Positions 12,219 through 23,565 of a stretch of 64,000 nucleotides of DNA are shown one piece after another; positions within the stretch are counted from its first letter, which is position 1; every line of letters begins with the position of its first letter. Source of the DNA: Jaminaea rosea (Eukaryota > Basidiomycota > Exobasidiomycetes > Microstromatales); contig NW_020289984.1 of assembly GCF_003144245.1 (NCBI RefSeq), positions 186,001 to 250,000 of the forward strand, read 5' to 3'. Made by a program: the position numbers and the translations under genes. The notes under the pieces were generated by a model. It was not told where the DNA came from, did no database searches, and saw only the letters and a list, made by a program, of their open reading frames with translations.

Positions 12219-12781
12219 ATGCTCGCTCTCGCCATGTTGATCGCTTTTGCTGCGCTTGGCGCTCGTATGACCGATGCAGTCGGCAATGGTAAGCGACGAG
12301 TAAGTCAAGCTCCAATCGGGGCCTCATCTTACCCTGTTATTCTGTTCTGCCCCAGGCGGCGAGTGCCAACGACTCATCGACGGCCATTGTCAGTCCAGAT
12401 TTGCGTTGCTAAGGCCTTCATACGCTCACACATCAGCCCGCTACCGCAGGCATCTACAGCCCGCCGGCCAGCAAAATGACACAGCCCATGGCAGTTGACC
12501 TGTCCCGAGGCAAGATACTCCTCAAGACTACAGGCGGTGGTGGTAGCCAGACTTATCTGCTTGATGATCACAGCGACGGATTCATTGTGGTCCATTGTCT
12601 CGGGGACGCTAAAGACCAAGCTCTAGAGTTCAGCTTCGATGGCAGTCAGGCGTTTGTCGTCGGGCCGATGACAGATGGGAAAGCGTATGCTTCATTCTCA
12701 AATAATCCACGGAAGGTCGGCAAGGGAGCTGAGCAGGGTAGCATGACCAAGGGGGTCGATATCATCGTCGGATGCGAGTAG
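12219..12781 (+). CDS. Small secreted four-cysteine protein, cluster I copy 1
   Basis: Three exons (12219-12288, 12356-12388, 12450-12781) encode 144 residues. A signal peptide (MLALAMLIAFAALGARMTDA) is followed by GGECQRLIDGHCIYSP, so two cysteines lie close together; the third is in VHCLG and the fourth in the terminal GCE. The body carries GGGGSQTYLLDDHSDGF, LEFSFDG, VVGP and ASFSNNPRKVGKG, nearly identical to copy 2. Exon 2 is only 33 nt with phase-1 introns on both sides, exactly as in copies 2 and 3. Unlike them, this copy has no intron after NNPRK. No known domain recognised; extracellular location is inferred from the signal peptide and paired cysteines. Candidate effector or cell-surface protein. 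Confidence 0.85.
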
Positions 12782-12970
12782 CTAGCAGAAGGTGGCACTC
12801 TCCGTACCCTGTCGCCCACGCTCGTAGCGGGTACAAACGGGTACAAAACAATCAAAGCCAATAAGCGACCGCTGCTGACGAGAAGCTGATGATCGGCCAA
12901 CGCTTGCCATTGACCTGAATGCGATCTCCAGTGTGTCTTCTTACAGTTCTTACAAACTACAATATCTAAC

Positions 12971-13597
12971 ATGCTCCTGGCAATCAGCACGTCCTTTATC
13001 ACACTTGCCTTCGTTCGCCCTGTCCTCAGTCGTGAGTACGCGAGGCACAGGTGCAACGCCTCAGAATGCTGACACGTCGACTCGATGACGGTGCAGAGGG
13101 CGAGTGTCAGCGCTTAGTTGATAAACATTGTCAGTCGTAGCCCACTTTCATTAAGTCCAGCAGGTGCTTGCGCTCGCGCTCACGGCTCATTCATCCACAG
13201 GCATCTACGGTCCCGACTTCTCGCATCTAGTCGAGCCGATGTTCGTCAATACCACGCGCGGCGAAGTCCTTCGCGAGAGTCGTGGCGGTGGCGGCTCGCA
13301 GACTTTCCTCCTCGACGATCACAGCGACGGCTTCATCGCAGTGCATTGTCTCGGCGTTGATAAGGACGAGTCTCTCGAGTTCAGCTTTGACGGCAATCTG
13401 TCTTTCGTTGTGGGCCCCACTGTAGAGGGAAAGGCATGGGCATCTTTTTCGAACAACCCGAGGAAGGTGAGAAGCGGTCAGGCGCAGCATCGAACGAGAA
13501 GTCCGGCTAACCATGAGTGCACGCGAGGCAGGTTGGCAAAGGTCAAGAACAAGGCAGCAGGACGAAGGGAGTTGACCTCTTTGTCGGATGTTATTAG
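12971..13597 (+). CDS. Small secreted four-cysteine protein, cluster I copy 2
   Basis: Four exons (12971-13031, 13097-13129, 13201-13466, 13532-13597) encode 141 residues. Signal peptide MLLAISTSFITLAFVRPVLS precedes QGECQRLVDKHCIYGP. The central block GGGGSQTFLLDDHSDGFIAV and the block ASFSNNPRKVGKG-EQGS-TKGVD match copy 1 closely, marking a recent tandem duplication. Cysteines: EC, HC, HCLG and final GCY. The last exon, 66 nt, starts in phase 0 and encodes the VGKGQEQGS tail to GCY-stop; without this splice the frame reads into unrelated sequence, so the match of the tail to copy 1 is strong support for the intron. No domain recognised. Confidence 0.87.
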
Positions 13598-14103
13598 ACC
13601 AGTGAGATCGGCGCAATGGTATGATCAGACTCGCGTCGGGTTTCTTTCAGTGAAAGCGTCTGTAATGATCCAGCGAGACGTAAATCTGCCTTTGATCGGT
13701 GCTTTGCGGCTCGGTAATCGTGGCGAATCCCTTAGCTTGCGGGCCGCATCCGCAGACGCGGCTGCATCCATGCGCTACGGCCCGTCCTTGAGGCCGCTGC
13801 CAGATCGGCGGCACCATAGGTACTGTACCAAGCGTGCGAGGATTTGCTTGCAAATGATGGTAGCGTCCAAGAAGGACCGCTTGTCGGTGATCACTTCCAG
13901 TAACTTTCGGGGCCTTCAGCAGACCGCGGTGCACGGCAGCGGTACGAAGATGGCCGCAACGAGGCGGCTTTGCGACGGTGGAGTGACCACTGATGGCCGG
14001 TCTTACCATCGATGAGGACTCTTTCCTCATCGTGTCCGCTCGATATAAAAGCAGAATGCTCCGTTGCCTCGCCCTCTTCCGAGCGACCATCTCACCTTCA
14101 AAC
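13598..14103. other. Intergenic region within cluster I
   Basis: About 500 bp between copies 2 and 3. It contains no further copy that I can see. Near its right end is a TATA-like element that is listed separately. Confidence 0.5.
14044..14050 (+). promoter_or_regulatory. TATA-box-like element of cluster I copy 3
   Basis: The heptamer TATAAAA stands about 55 bp upstream of the copy 3 ATG at 14104, in the correct orientation. It is the clearest TATA element in the window and is suggestive of regulated, inducible expression. Function is inferred from position only. Confidence 0.5.
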
Positions 14104-14742
14104 ATGTCGGTTACCGCCAAAGTGTCCTTCTTCATTCTCTTCAACACCGTCATGGCCTCGGGCGTAGCTGCAAATCTAAGTGAGCTACACATCGCAATCA
14201 TACTCTACGCGACGTAATGCTCACCTCAGTCCATCCTTTAGATCCTCTTTGCAACGGCGACAAAACGGTCCACTGTGAGTGGAAGCCTTCTACGGAGATA
14301 GGCGGTCTTCGCCGCTGACTTTTACTCGGCCACCTAACCGACCCCTAGGCATTCGCTCCCCTAATAGCGCTCAGTTGGTCGGTTCGCCTTTTGTGCACCT
14401 TGACTCGGGGTCCCTCCTAGGACAAGAGGTCGACGCGGTCGGCGTGCACACCTGGGCCGTCTCCAACACAGCGGCAGTCAGGTTGACCTTCCGCTGTGGG
14501 AATTCTGGGCATAGCCAGACGTTCAATATGGGCTTGACTCCGACGGGTGGGGTGCTCTTTGGGCCTCAGGTGGAGGGTAGCGCAAGTGTTTACTTCAATG
14601 ACAATCCGGGTCAAAAGGTGAGCAGGCTGGAAGCATTGGCTGAGTACGCGAAAGATCATACTCCATTCTTCGCTCACAGGCCACTCGCGGCAAGGAGATC
14701 CAATCGAGCACGCCGGGCGTTGATGTCACGGGCAGTTGTTAA
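14104..14742 (+). CDS. Small secreted four-cysteine protein, cluster I copy 3 (diverged)
   Basis: Four exons (14104-14179, 14242-14274, 14349-14617, 14680-14742) encode 146 residues. The signal peptide is MSVTAKVSFFILFNTVMASGVAA. Exon 2 is again exactly 33 nt (phase 1 on both sides) and encodes the C...HC pair as PLCNGDKTVHC. The remainder is much diverged from copies 1 and 2 but keeps FRCGN, SQTF, GVLFGPQVEGSASVYFNDNP and a terminal GVDVTGSC, so all four cysteines are retained. Conservation of exon layout despite low sequence identity argues for diversification under selection, though no rate calculation was possible here. Confidence 0.83.
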
Positions 14743-14869
14743 CTGTGGGCAAGCTTGGTTGCTGTCCTCACGCCGAGGCGTATTTCCGGCTACAAAATAA
14801 TCACTCCTTCGCTCTTGCCCACGTTCTGCCTTGCGTGAGAATCGCGACTCTTGGGGTTCCGCATCTGCA

Positions 14870-15887
14870 TCACAACTTGCCCCATCTCATTTCCTTCTTG
14901 CTCAATGCGGCCGCAAATGCCTCGGGCATCTCCTTGTTTTGGAGCATACTGCTATTGACCCAACCGATGTGGTCCAGACCCTCTCTGACCGAGTGGTCGC
15001 GAGAGTAGAGAAGGCTGGCCTTGGTTGCGCGTACGGCTACGGGCGACTTGGCGGCGATGAGCTTGGCGGTAGCGAGGGCCTCGGCTGGTCGCGTTGCAGG
15101 GAAGGAGGAGGACCGGTCAGTTTACCAAAGTCGTCCCTTTGTAGAATGATCATCGCCTGCTACCCACCAATGACTCCCCCTCTGCCTCCCTTGGTGACCT
15201 TGCCCACGAAGCCAATGCGATGTGCCTCCTCCGCACCAAATTCTCGCGCCGTCAATGCCAGCTCACGAGCCACGCTATCGTTTCCTACAATTCGTGGGAA
15301 GCGTTGCAAAGAGCCAATATCTGCTGCTAGGCCGATGTGCTGGTAAAGACAGGCAGTGTCAGCTCATCGACGTGGGAATGCCCTTCAACGTCGCCCTCGC
15401 TACTTACGACCTCCCTGATACTAAATCTCGCCCCTTGATCCGCATACCTAATATCACAAGCACTCATCAAATCTACGCCTAGTCCATACGCAACTCCATG
15501 CACGGCAGCAATGACCGGCTTGCCACATCCCTCGAGCATAGTCAAACTAGCCTGAAATTCGTCGATATGCCGTTTCAACTTCCAGGCACTCCTCGCCGGA
15601 TCGTCCTCGATAAGCTCCACAAGGCCGCCCGAGGTGACGTCCAGTCCTGCGCAAAACGCTTTTTCGCCCTCGCCTGTCAATATCACGACGGCCACGTCTG
15701 GGTCGACGGAGATGTGAGAGAGGACGCGATGGAAGTCGTAGGTCATGAGGTCGGACCATTGATTGACTTTGCTGTTTGAAAGGGAGAGGCGCAAGACGAG
15801 GGGAGCATCGAGGGTGAGAGAAAAATTACGTGGTGCAGGGGAGAGACCATTGTAAGGCCGTGGGTATGAGGAGTCTGCGTCTGACAT
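14870..15887 (-). CDS. Enoyl-CoA hydratase/isomerase family, dienoyl-CoA isomerase-like
   Basis: Three exons (15887-15408, 15339-15168, 15084-14870; introns 68 and 83 bp) encode 288 residues. Crotonase-fold signatures are present: FCAGLDV (first oxyanion-hole segment), HGVAYGLGVDLMSACDIRYAD (second), then HIGLAADIGSLQRFPRIVGN and LAAKSPVAV-type helix. The Asp in GVDLMSACD and the order of motifs fit delta3,5-delta2,4-dienoyl-CoA isomerase (ECH1/Dci1), an auxiliary enzyme for oxidation of unsaturated fatty acids. The C-terminus is WGKL, at best a weak peroxisomal signal; no mitochondrial presequence is evident. The start chosen is the first ATG in frame (MSDADSSYP). Confidence 0.9.
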
Positions 15888-16587
15888 GCTGCCGAGCTGA
15901 GATAGTCTTGGGACCAGCGTCAAGGATGGCAAGCCAAAGACGTCGCCCTCGCCCTCGCCCTCGCGGCCAATCCGGTCCTCGGCTGAGCCTGGGGGCGGGG
16001 GGATCCTCGAGTAACCGGACGGCCGGGCCACCCTCGAACTTCGTCAAGACGGCACACAGATCACTTGACAAGGTCGTTGTCATGCGATCGACGAGGAGGC
16101 GAGACGAGATCAAGTCTTCTGCTCAAGTATGAATTCGACAGCATGGAGCCATGACAATGATGGCGGCAGGCGAGCGGGACGGACGGGCGGGCCGGTGAAG
16201 CAGCTGAGTGAGAGTCGGGCCAAAGTCTTTGCTCGTCAATGAAGGATAGCTAGAAATACAGGTGAATGAATGGAAAGCAGGGTGATCACATGGTGGCGAG
16301 CAGACAAGACCGGACGAAAAGAGTGCCACAAGAACGACACAAGAATGCTGCGCCGGTGGAGGTGGAATGCTAGGTGAAAAAATGGCAAAGGAGCCAGAGG
16401 TCAACAGGCGCCGGTCGCACAGCGGCGGCTGAGAAGCAAAGGCTGGGATGAGAGCCGCTGAAGTGCTGACAACATGGAAATTGGTGGATCGTGCGTCTTC
16501 CTTGCTTGCTTGCTGCAAAGAAGCCCATTGCTTTGCCCTTGAACAGGCCGGTATGGCAGTAATGCTGACCTGCTCCTCTTGGCGGCT
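15888..16587. other. Intergenic region with hexanucleotide repeat
   Basis: Promoter region of the dienoyl-CoA isomerase gene plus the 3' flank of the 258-aa gene. A short CCTCGC-type repeat lies at about 15942-15963. No conserved ORF seen. Confidence 0.5.
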
Positions 16588-17364
16588 TTATCGGATGGGC
16601 GATGGCTCAAAGCCATTGACGAGCTTCTTGGGGCTCGATCTGTCGTGACGACGTCCGTGAAGGTGTTCTTCAAAGTCTTGCTGGCGGCCACCAAACATCT
16701 GCTGATGGTGCTCGTGATGCTGCTGCTGGTGCTGCGGCTGAGCATTAGGCGAGAGAGACATCTTTGCCCTATCTTCAGCGACTGCCTCTAGATGTCCGCC
16801 CGGACGTTGATGCCACTGCTGCTGGTACGGCGATGAACCAATGCGATCAGATGGTGTCTGCATGGGTGTGTTGGCCGGTGCTTGAGCAAAGCCAAAGCCA
16901 GACGAGCCGGCGCCCGACTGGTAGGAGCCGTTGGAGTGATGACCCCCCGAGGCATTAGAGGAATAGCTACGAGGAGCATTGCCGCGGTCATGGAAGCCAT
17001 TCAACTCTGCGCTGCCCTGTTGGTATCCGAGCATCCCGACTGCCATGTCCTGGTCTACATAGCTACCGGGTGGCTGCATTGGCGTGTCATCCAGAGAGGA
17101 CCCGCCCACCCATCCTAGCCCATCCTGCCCAACAGACCCGCCGCCACTACGGTGCTGCGGTGTCGAGGTGCGGCGCTTGCTGTTGGCAGAGCCGCTGCTG
17201 ATTTGACGTGAGCTGGATGGCCCAGCATGAGGATGGCAAGGGCCGAGTGCCTGTTGGCCGAGGGTGGCGCGGAGGTTCTCGCGAATCTCCTCAAGTCCCT
17301 GGCCGCGGTCGCCGGCGTGGACCTGTTGCATTGAGCCGATGAGGTCGTCAAGGTTGAGCGCCAT
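16588..17364 (-). CDS. Unrecognised Gln/Ser/His-rich protein, 258 aa
   Basis: Single-exon ORF beginning at ATG with MALNLDDLIGSMQQVHAG, the only part that looks folded: an amphipathic helix pair continuing as LEEIRENLRATLGQQ. The remaining ~200 residues are low complexity, rich in Ser, Gly, Gln and His (QPQHQQQHHEHHQQ), with a basic stretch GRRHDRSSPKK near the end. Such composition is common in nuclear or RNA-associated disordered proteins, but nothing identifies a partner. No signal peptide or membrane segment. I do not recognise the family; the conserved-looking N-terminus is the part to search with. Confidence 0.72.
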   Translation of the reverse strand: MALNLDDLIGSMQQVHAGDRGQGLEEIRENLRATLGQQALGPCHPHAGPSSSRQISSGSANSKRRTSTPQHRSGGGSVGQDGLGWVGGSSLDDTPMQPPGSYVDQDMAVGMLGYQQGSAELNGFHDRGNAPRSYSSNASGGHHSNGSYQSGAGSSGFGFAQAPANTPMQTPSDRIGSSPYQQQWHQRPGGHLEAVAEDRAKMSLSPNAQPQHQQQHHEHHQQMFGGRQQDFEEHLHGRRHDRSSPKKLVNGFEPSPIR

Positions 17365-18652
17365 CTTCGCGGAAAGGTGTAGAGACGACGATGGCGGGGG
17401 ACGAGACTTGGGTTGAGAGCGACGAGTGCAAAACCGGCTGAGTGAGGGAGGCTGTGGCGCTTAGTGGTCCCAGTCGTCTTAGGAGAAGAGGGAGGACCTG
17501 ACCGTACGCCCGACGTCGTGGCTGGCAGAGGACCCGAGGATGAGTGCGACGAGGGCAAAAGAGAGAGGAAACAAGAGCTGAAGATGTATGAGATGGAAAG
17601 GATGGTGGAGGATGGTAGTTGCGAAGCACAACTCGCTCGCGACTCGGTCCGGGCATCACTATGTAACCGGCGCGTGGAAGCAGCGGAAAAAGGCGCCGGT
17701 GCCACGTGGCCGAGCCTTCCCGTCCTCAGTCATGGCTCAAGGCTCACCACGGCTCACGGCTCCTCACGCCTACTCTGACCAGCTAGCGCCACGAGACCGC
17801 CGCAAGTGAAAACATATCGTGGCACGGCGACGATCGTGTCTTGCCTCGAAGTTATCAGATGGTCCCACCGTCGTGAGGCTTGGACGTCCATCGCGCTCGT
17901 CTCGGCCTTGCGCATGCTGCACCATCGATTGACGGTGGTCCAAGAATTGCCGCTTCATTCCCATCTTCATCCGTCTTTGTGAGCCATGGTAGCGCTCACT
18001 GTTCGCCCGTTCCCGCTCTGAACGACGTGCTGCAACCGTCCTCATGGAACCTCTGATGCGTACGTTTCGTGTGCGTGGCGTCCGTACTGCTTGCATGAGA
18101 GATGGGCCCACAAGCGTGCGAGGGGCATCGTGCGCTCAAGTGGGAGTGAAGCCTGGAAGAACTGCGCCGCCCTTCCGTCGCCCATCTGTCAAAGGGTGCT
18201 TTTGTGTGTTGGATTCGATTGGGGCGCCATGGCGCATTTCGTCTGGTCGCCTCGCCCGCATACAGGCAGGCAGACAGGCAGGTTGGTCTGGGTCTGGGTC
18301 TCCTCGCTCTCGTCGGCGAGGCAAAAGCAGAGTTGAGTTGGCCGAAACCAAACGGCGGACGGGCGGCGGCGGGCGGCAGCGGCGGCGGAGCACGACGACG
18401 TCGAGGCCAGCACGGACAGAGCGAGCGGGGGCCACAGGACAGCCTACCAGGCAACATCCTTCTTGCTCTTCTCTCCTTACCATCCTCCATCCTACCTAGT
18501 AGCCGCTCCGTGAGTTCAAAGGCGGTGTGCAAAACAAGACGACTATTGCTGACCCTTTTGCCGTTATCGTCTCGACGACCCGGCCAGTAAACGCTCCTTG
18601 GTCCGCACCCTACCTTTACCTTCTCCCTCTCTCCTTCAACCAACACCCTAAG
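17365..18652. other. Long divergent intergenic region upstream of UGP1
   Basis: About 1.29 kb between the starts of the 258-aa gene and UGP1. It contains a CAGG-type short tandem repeat at about 18263-18282 and a GGC-rich stretch at about 18358-18395. Pyrimidine-rich sequence (TTCTCCCTCTCTCC) lies just upstream of the UGP1 ATG. Open frames on both strands show no domain signal. Confidence 0.45.
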
Positions 18653-20506
<1,854 letters not shown>

Positions 20507-20830
20507 AGCGGCGGCGGCGGCGGCGGCAGCGGCGGCGGCAGGTCCCTGTCTGCTCGACTGCGATACTGAAGATGAGGGAGGGGCGAGGGATGGGAAGATG
20601 TACCAGGCCATCGGGTCCTGCATAGCCGCTCAGCACAGAAAGCTTGCCCTTCTCACTTTTTCTTCGGGACGATGCCTCGGACTCTGCTTCTTCTTCCCTT
20701 CTCAGGGTTCTTTTGTTGATGTCGAATGGGTGCTGTTCTTCTCGCTTGCTTTATATACACTTTGAGACTCAGACGCAATTCACGCGAAAATCACACGATG
20801 GGTTCAGCTTGATCGATGCCACGGTGTAGC
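20507..20830. repeat. Convergent intergenic region with GGC microsatellite
   Basis: Starts with a (GGC)n tract at about 20508-20540 directly after the UGP1 stop, so it lies in the 3' UTR. UGP1 and RRP7 converge here. A TATA-like string at 20751 points at no gene start. Confidence 0.75.
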
Positions 20831-22204
20831 TTAGTATGGCTTGAACCTTCTCGCCTTTCTGCCATCAACGCCTTCTACTCCGCCCTCTTTGAGTTGCCTC
20901 ATTCTCTCAGCATCCTCGGCAAAGCCCTTTCTCAGGTTGGCGATACGCTGCCTGGCCTCCTCGCGCACCTGGAAACGATAGAAGTCCTCCAAGCCTGCGG
21001 GCACAGCACTTTTCCCTGCTCCCTTTGCTTTGGCCTGTGCTGCGGCCAAAGAGCGAAGTCGGGCCATCTTGACTCCTCCACTGCCCGCGAGAGGAGGAGC
21101 ACCAGACTCTTCGCCAGGTGCTCCGCCACCACCTGAGCGACCGTACTTGCCTCCTGGGAGGACGATGACGAAGCCATCCTCGTCCAAGGGCTCGCCATTG
21201 GGCCCATATGACGCTATACGGATCCCACCGGGAGCACCACCCAGTTGACCAGGTGTCCCACTCTTGTGTCGCTTGATCATCCACGTACGACGCGCGACCA
21301 ATGAATCAGCGTGTCGCTTGACGGCCGAGAGGGGTGCGGGGCGGTGAGCGTCGTAAGTCTCGATGAGGGATTGCAGGCCTAAAGGCGCAGAGGTGGCTGC
21401 CGAGGCAAGCGTGGCTTGCAGCGCTGTTGTAGGGCGATGGCTCCGTATATCATTGCGATCGTCATCGTCCTTGTAAAGCTTGGCAGCCTTACGCTGTGCC
21501 TCGCGGAGGGGATCTTGCCACTTGAGGGGCTTCGATGCCGAGGATTGGGAGAGTTCGAGGGCGCGCTGCACGCTCGCCGGCTCGAGCAAGACGATGTGTG
21601 CTGTTGAGCCAGTGTTGAGGAGCGGCCTTGGATTGAGGGGAGCGGGTAGAGGGACAAGGGCTGGTGGGATGGAGGCGGCTGCTGAGGCTGCGACAGCCTT
21701 TTTTGATTTGCGACTGCGGGGTGGAGCTGTCGATGCTGCTTGCGCTACTGCCGCTGTAGTCTCCTCCTCCAGATCCTGACGCTCCTCATTCTCGCTCTCA
21801 TCGTGATCCTCCTCGATTCCAAGCGTGGTCTCATCCTCGAGGGCCTTCTGACCAGCGAAGCGCACCTCCTCGACGCGGCCTACGCCGGCCTTGTCAAAGA
21901 GGGAGCGCAGATGAGCCTCGGTGCCGTCGGCGGGAATATTGACAGCGAAGAGAGTGCGGTCTGATGGGAAAGATGCGGACGAGGAGGAAGAAGAGGCAGT
22001 CGCCTTGTGCGGGCGGAGGTAGAGGAAGTGCGCCGCCGAGGAAGAAGACGAGGACGACGAAGAAGAAGAAGAAGAAGAGGGAACAGAGAGGCGTAGAACA
22101 TGGAAGCCAGCGACGGTGTTGTGGGCCTTGACGGATGAGAAGCTCTTGGACGATGACGACGTCACTGCCTCTGCCGTCTTCATCTTCTTGTTTGCCTTTG
22201 CCAT
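20831..22204 (-). CDS. RRP7: Ribosomal RNA-processing protein 7
   Basis: Single-exon ORF of 457 residues. An RRM-like region near residues 80-130 (SDRTLFAVNIPADGTEAHLR) is preceded by poly-serine runs. The diagnostic C-terminal helix is clear: FYRFQVREEARQRIANLRKGFAEDAERMRQLK ending in RKARRFKPY, matching the Rrp7 family. RRP7 acts in the small-subunit processome in the nucleolus, in early 18S pre-rRNA cleavage. Compared with yeast the protein is long because of serine-, alanine- and glycine-rich inserts, one encoded by a GAA-type repeat on the plus strand near 22050-22080. It shares a short divergent promoter with the mL41 gene. Confidence 0.9.
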   Translation of the reverse strand: MAKANKKMKTAEAVTSSSSKSFSSVKAHNTVAGFHVLRLSVPSSSSSSSSSSSSSSAAHFLYLRPHKATASSSSSSASFPSDRTLFAVNIPADGTEAHLRSLFDKAGVGRVEEVRFAGQKALEDETTLGIEEDHDESENEERQDLEEETTAAVAQAASTAPPRSRKSKKAVAASAAASIPPALVPLPAPLNPRPLLNTGSTAHIVLLEPASVQRALELSQSSASKPLKWQDPLREAQRKAAKLYKDDDDRNDIRSHRPTTALQATLASAATSAPLGLQSLIETYDAHRPAPLSAVKRHADSLVARRTWMIKRHKSGTPGQLGGAPGGIRIASYGPNGEPLDEDGFVIVLPGGKYGRSGGGGAPGEESGAPPLAGSGGVKMARLRSLAAAQAKAKGAGKSAVPAGLEDFYRFQVREEARQRIANLRKGFAEDAERMRQLKEGGVEGVDGRKARRFKPY

Positions 22205-22421
22205 TGTTCGCGAATGGTTGACAAGACGATGAGCGGCTGCAACCTTGAATTCACTCCTGGAAGTGCGCCTCTCTCCGTCTTGGAAATCTCGCGAGTGCGT
22301 CTGCCGCCTGTCATCCGCGGGCCGACTGGTCGACTGGATTCTTGGTCCGTTCTTGTCGTCGTCGTCTCATCACCATCATCATCCTCGTCGATCGTGGTCA
22401 TCACCTGTCCAACGCTACAGA

Positions 22422-22943
22422 ATGCTGCGCCCTACTTTGCCACTCTTCAGCAAAGCTGTGCGACTCCCTCTCAACTCAAAGAAGGCGAATCGCGACTTCT
22501 ACAAGGGAACACGTACTGGCAACCCACTCCGTCGAACCCGTATCGCCCTCATGTCGCACCATGGCTCGAGGATTCAGAGGGATCCAGCTACAGGCAGGGA
22601 AAAGACGTGGACTATCATGGGACACAGACTTGATGAGAGTAGGATGATGAGCTTCGTCGTTCCGCCCGGATTGGAGGGTTGCTCTGTGAGTTGGCCCTCA
22701 TAGCAAGCTTCATGGTCACCAAAGTATGTATGCTGACATCTACTCTCCATCCAGCTCAAACCCTACGTGCAGCGTGCCTTTTCGCCAGCTGCAGATGCAG
22801 AAGGTGTGCCGCACCTCCGTGGTGGATATCCGGCAGTGACCAGGAACAAAGAAGTAGAGGAAGGCGTGGCGCTGGGTGAGGGTGGGTTGGATGCTGTCAG
22901 CTACGAGGAAGCGAGGAGAGTCATTTGGAACAGGAGGTCATGA
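22422..22943 (+). CDS. MRPL27: Mitochondrial large-subunit ribosomal protein mL41
   Basis: Two exons (22422-22685, 22755-22943; 69-bp intron, phase 0) encode 150 residues. The N-terminal part KANRDFYKGTRTG is the family hallmark, followed by RRTRIALMSHHGSR and SFVVPPGLEGC; splicing then restores LKPYV, as in mL41 proteins. The N-terminus (MLRPTLPLFSKAVRLP) resembles a short mitochondrial presequence. It is a structural protein of the mitoribosome large subunit. The start is 217 bp from the start of RRP7 on the opposite strand, so the two genes probably share regulatory sequence. Confidence 0.9.
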
Positions 22944-23565
22944 TTAAGCAGCACCGAGGGACAGCAAGTGATAACAGGAGGAGAGGGACGAGATAGACAG
23001 CCTCAGCGCATAGGCGCCATCGCTGGAGGCCACCAGCACCCATTTGTACTATACAATTCGCGACGCATCGATGTGGAACATCTTTGCTTCACACAAGAAA
23101 TCAGCCTACCCTGTAATCTTTGTCTGTCGTATGCGAAGCCAAGGCCCCGTCATGGAAGTGGAGCTATTCAGCTTCTTAAGCAGAAGCATTGTGAAGTTGT
23201 CATTCGTCTTTCATCGTTGATGGTGCTGTCGGCCCGCGTGTACCGTGCTCACTCGCCGCCGTCGGCCTCGTCGGTCCTAGCTAGACAAGCAGGCACCGTC
23301 GTGATCGGATGTGGCGGCCTCGAGTCAAGGCGCCGGCAGGCAGACCGAGCTCGAGTGCAACCAATCTTCCGTTGGACGGCCCGCCCACTTTATCCATTTC
23401 TAATCCCTATCCAAATCAACCTCATCCACGTCGTGCCCTTGACCAAAGGCAACACACAGCTCATCAGCAAAGCCAGCTAGCCACCCCTCGTCTCCTTTCT
23501 TTCCCAACGACCCTCGACCTCCGCATTCTTGTCGGTGCGCGCAGAGCTGCGAGACCAATTCAGAC
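22944..23565. other. Intergenic region upstream of LEU1
   Basis: 622 bp holding the mL41 3' flank and the LEU1 promoter and leader. I searched by eye for a palindromic CCGG-type Leu3 site and did not find a convincing one. No ORF with domain signal. Confidence 0.45.

Noticed and set aside
20751-20758. TATA-like string TTATATAC
   Set aside because: Lies between convergent genes UGP1 and RRP7 with no start codon downstream on either strand.
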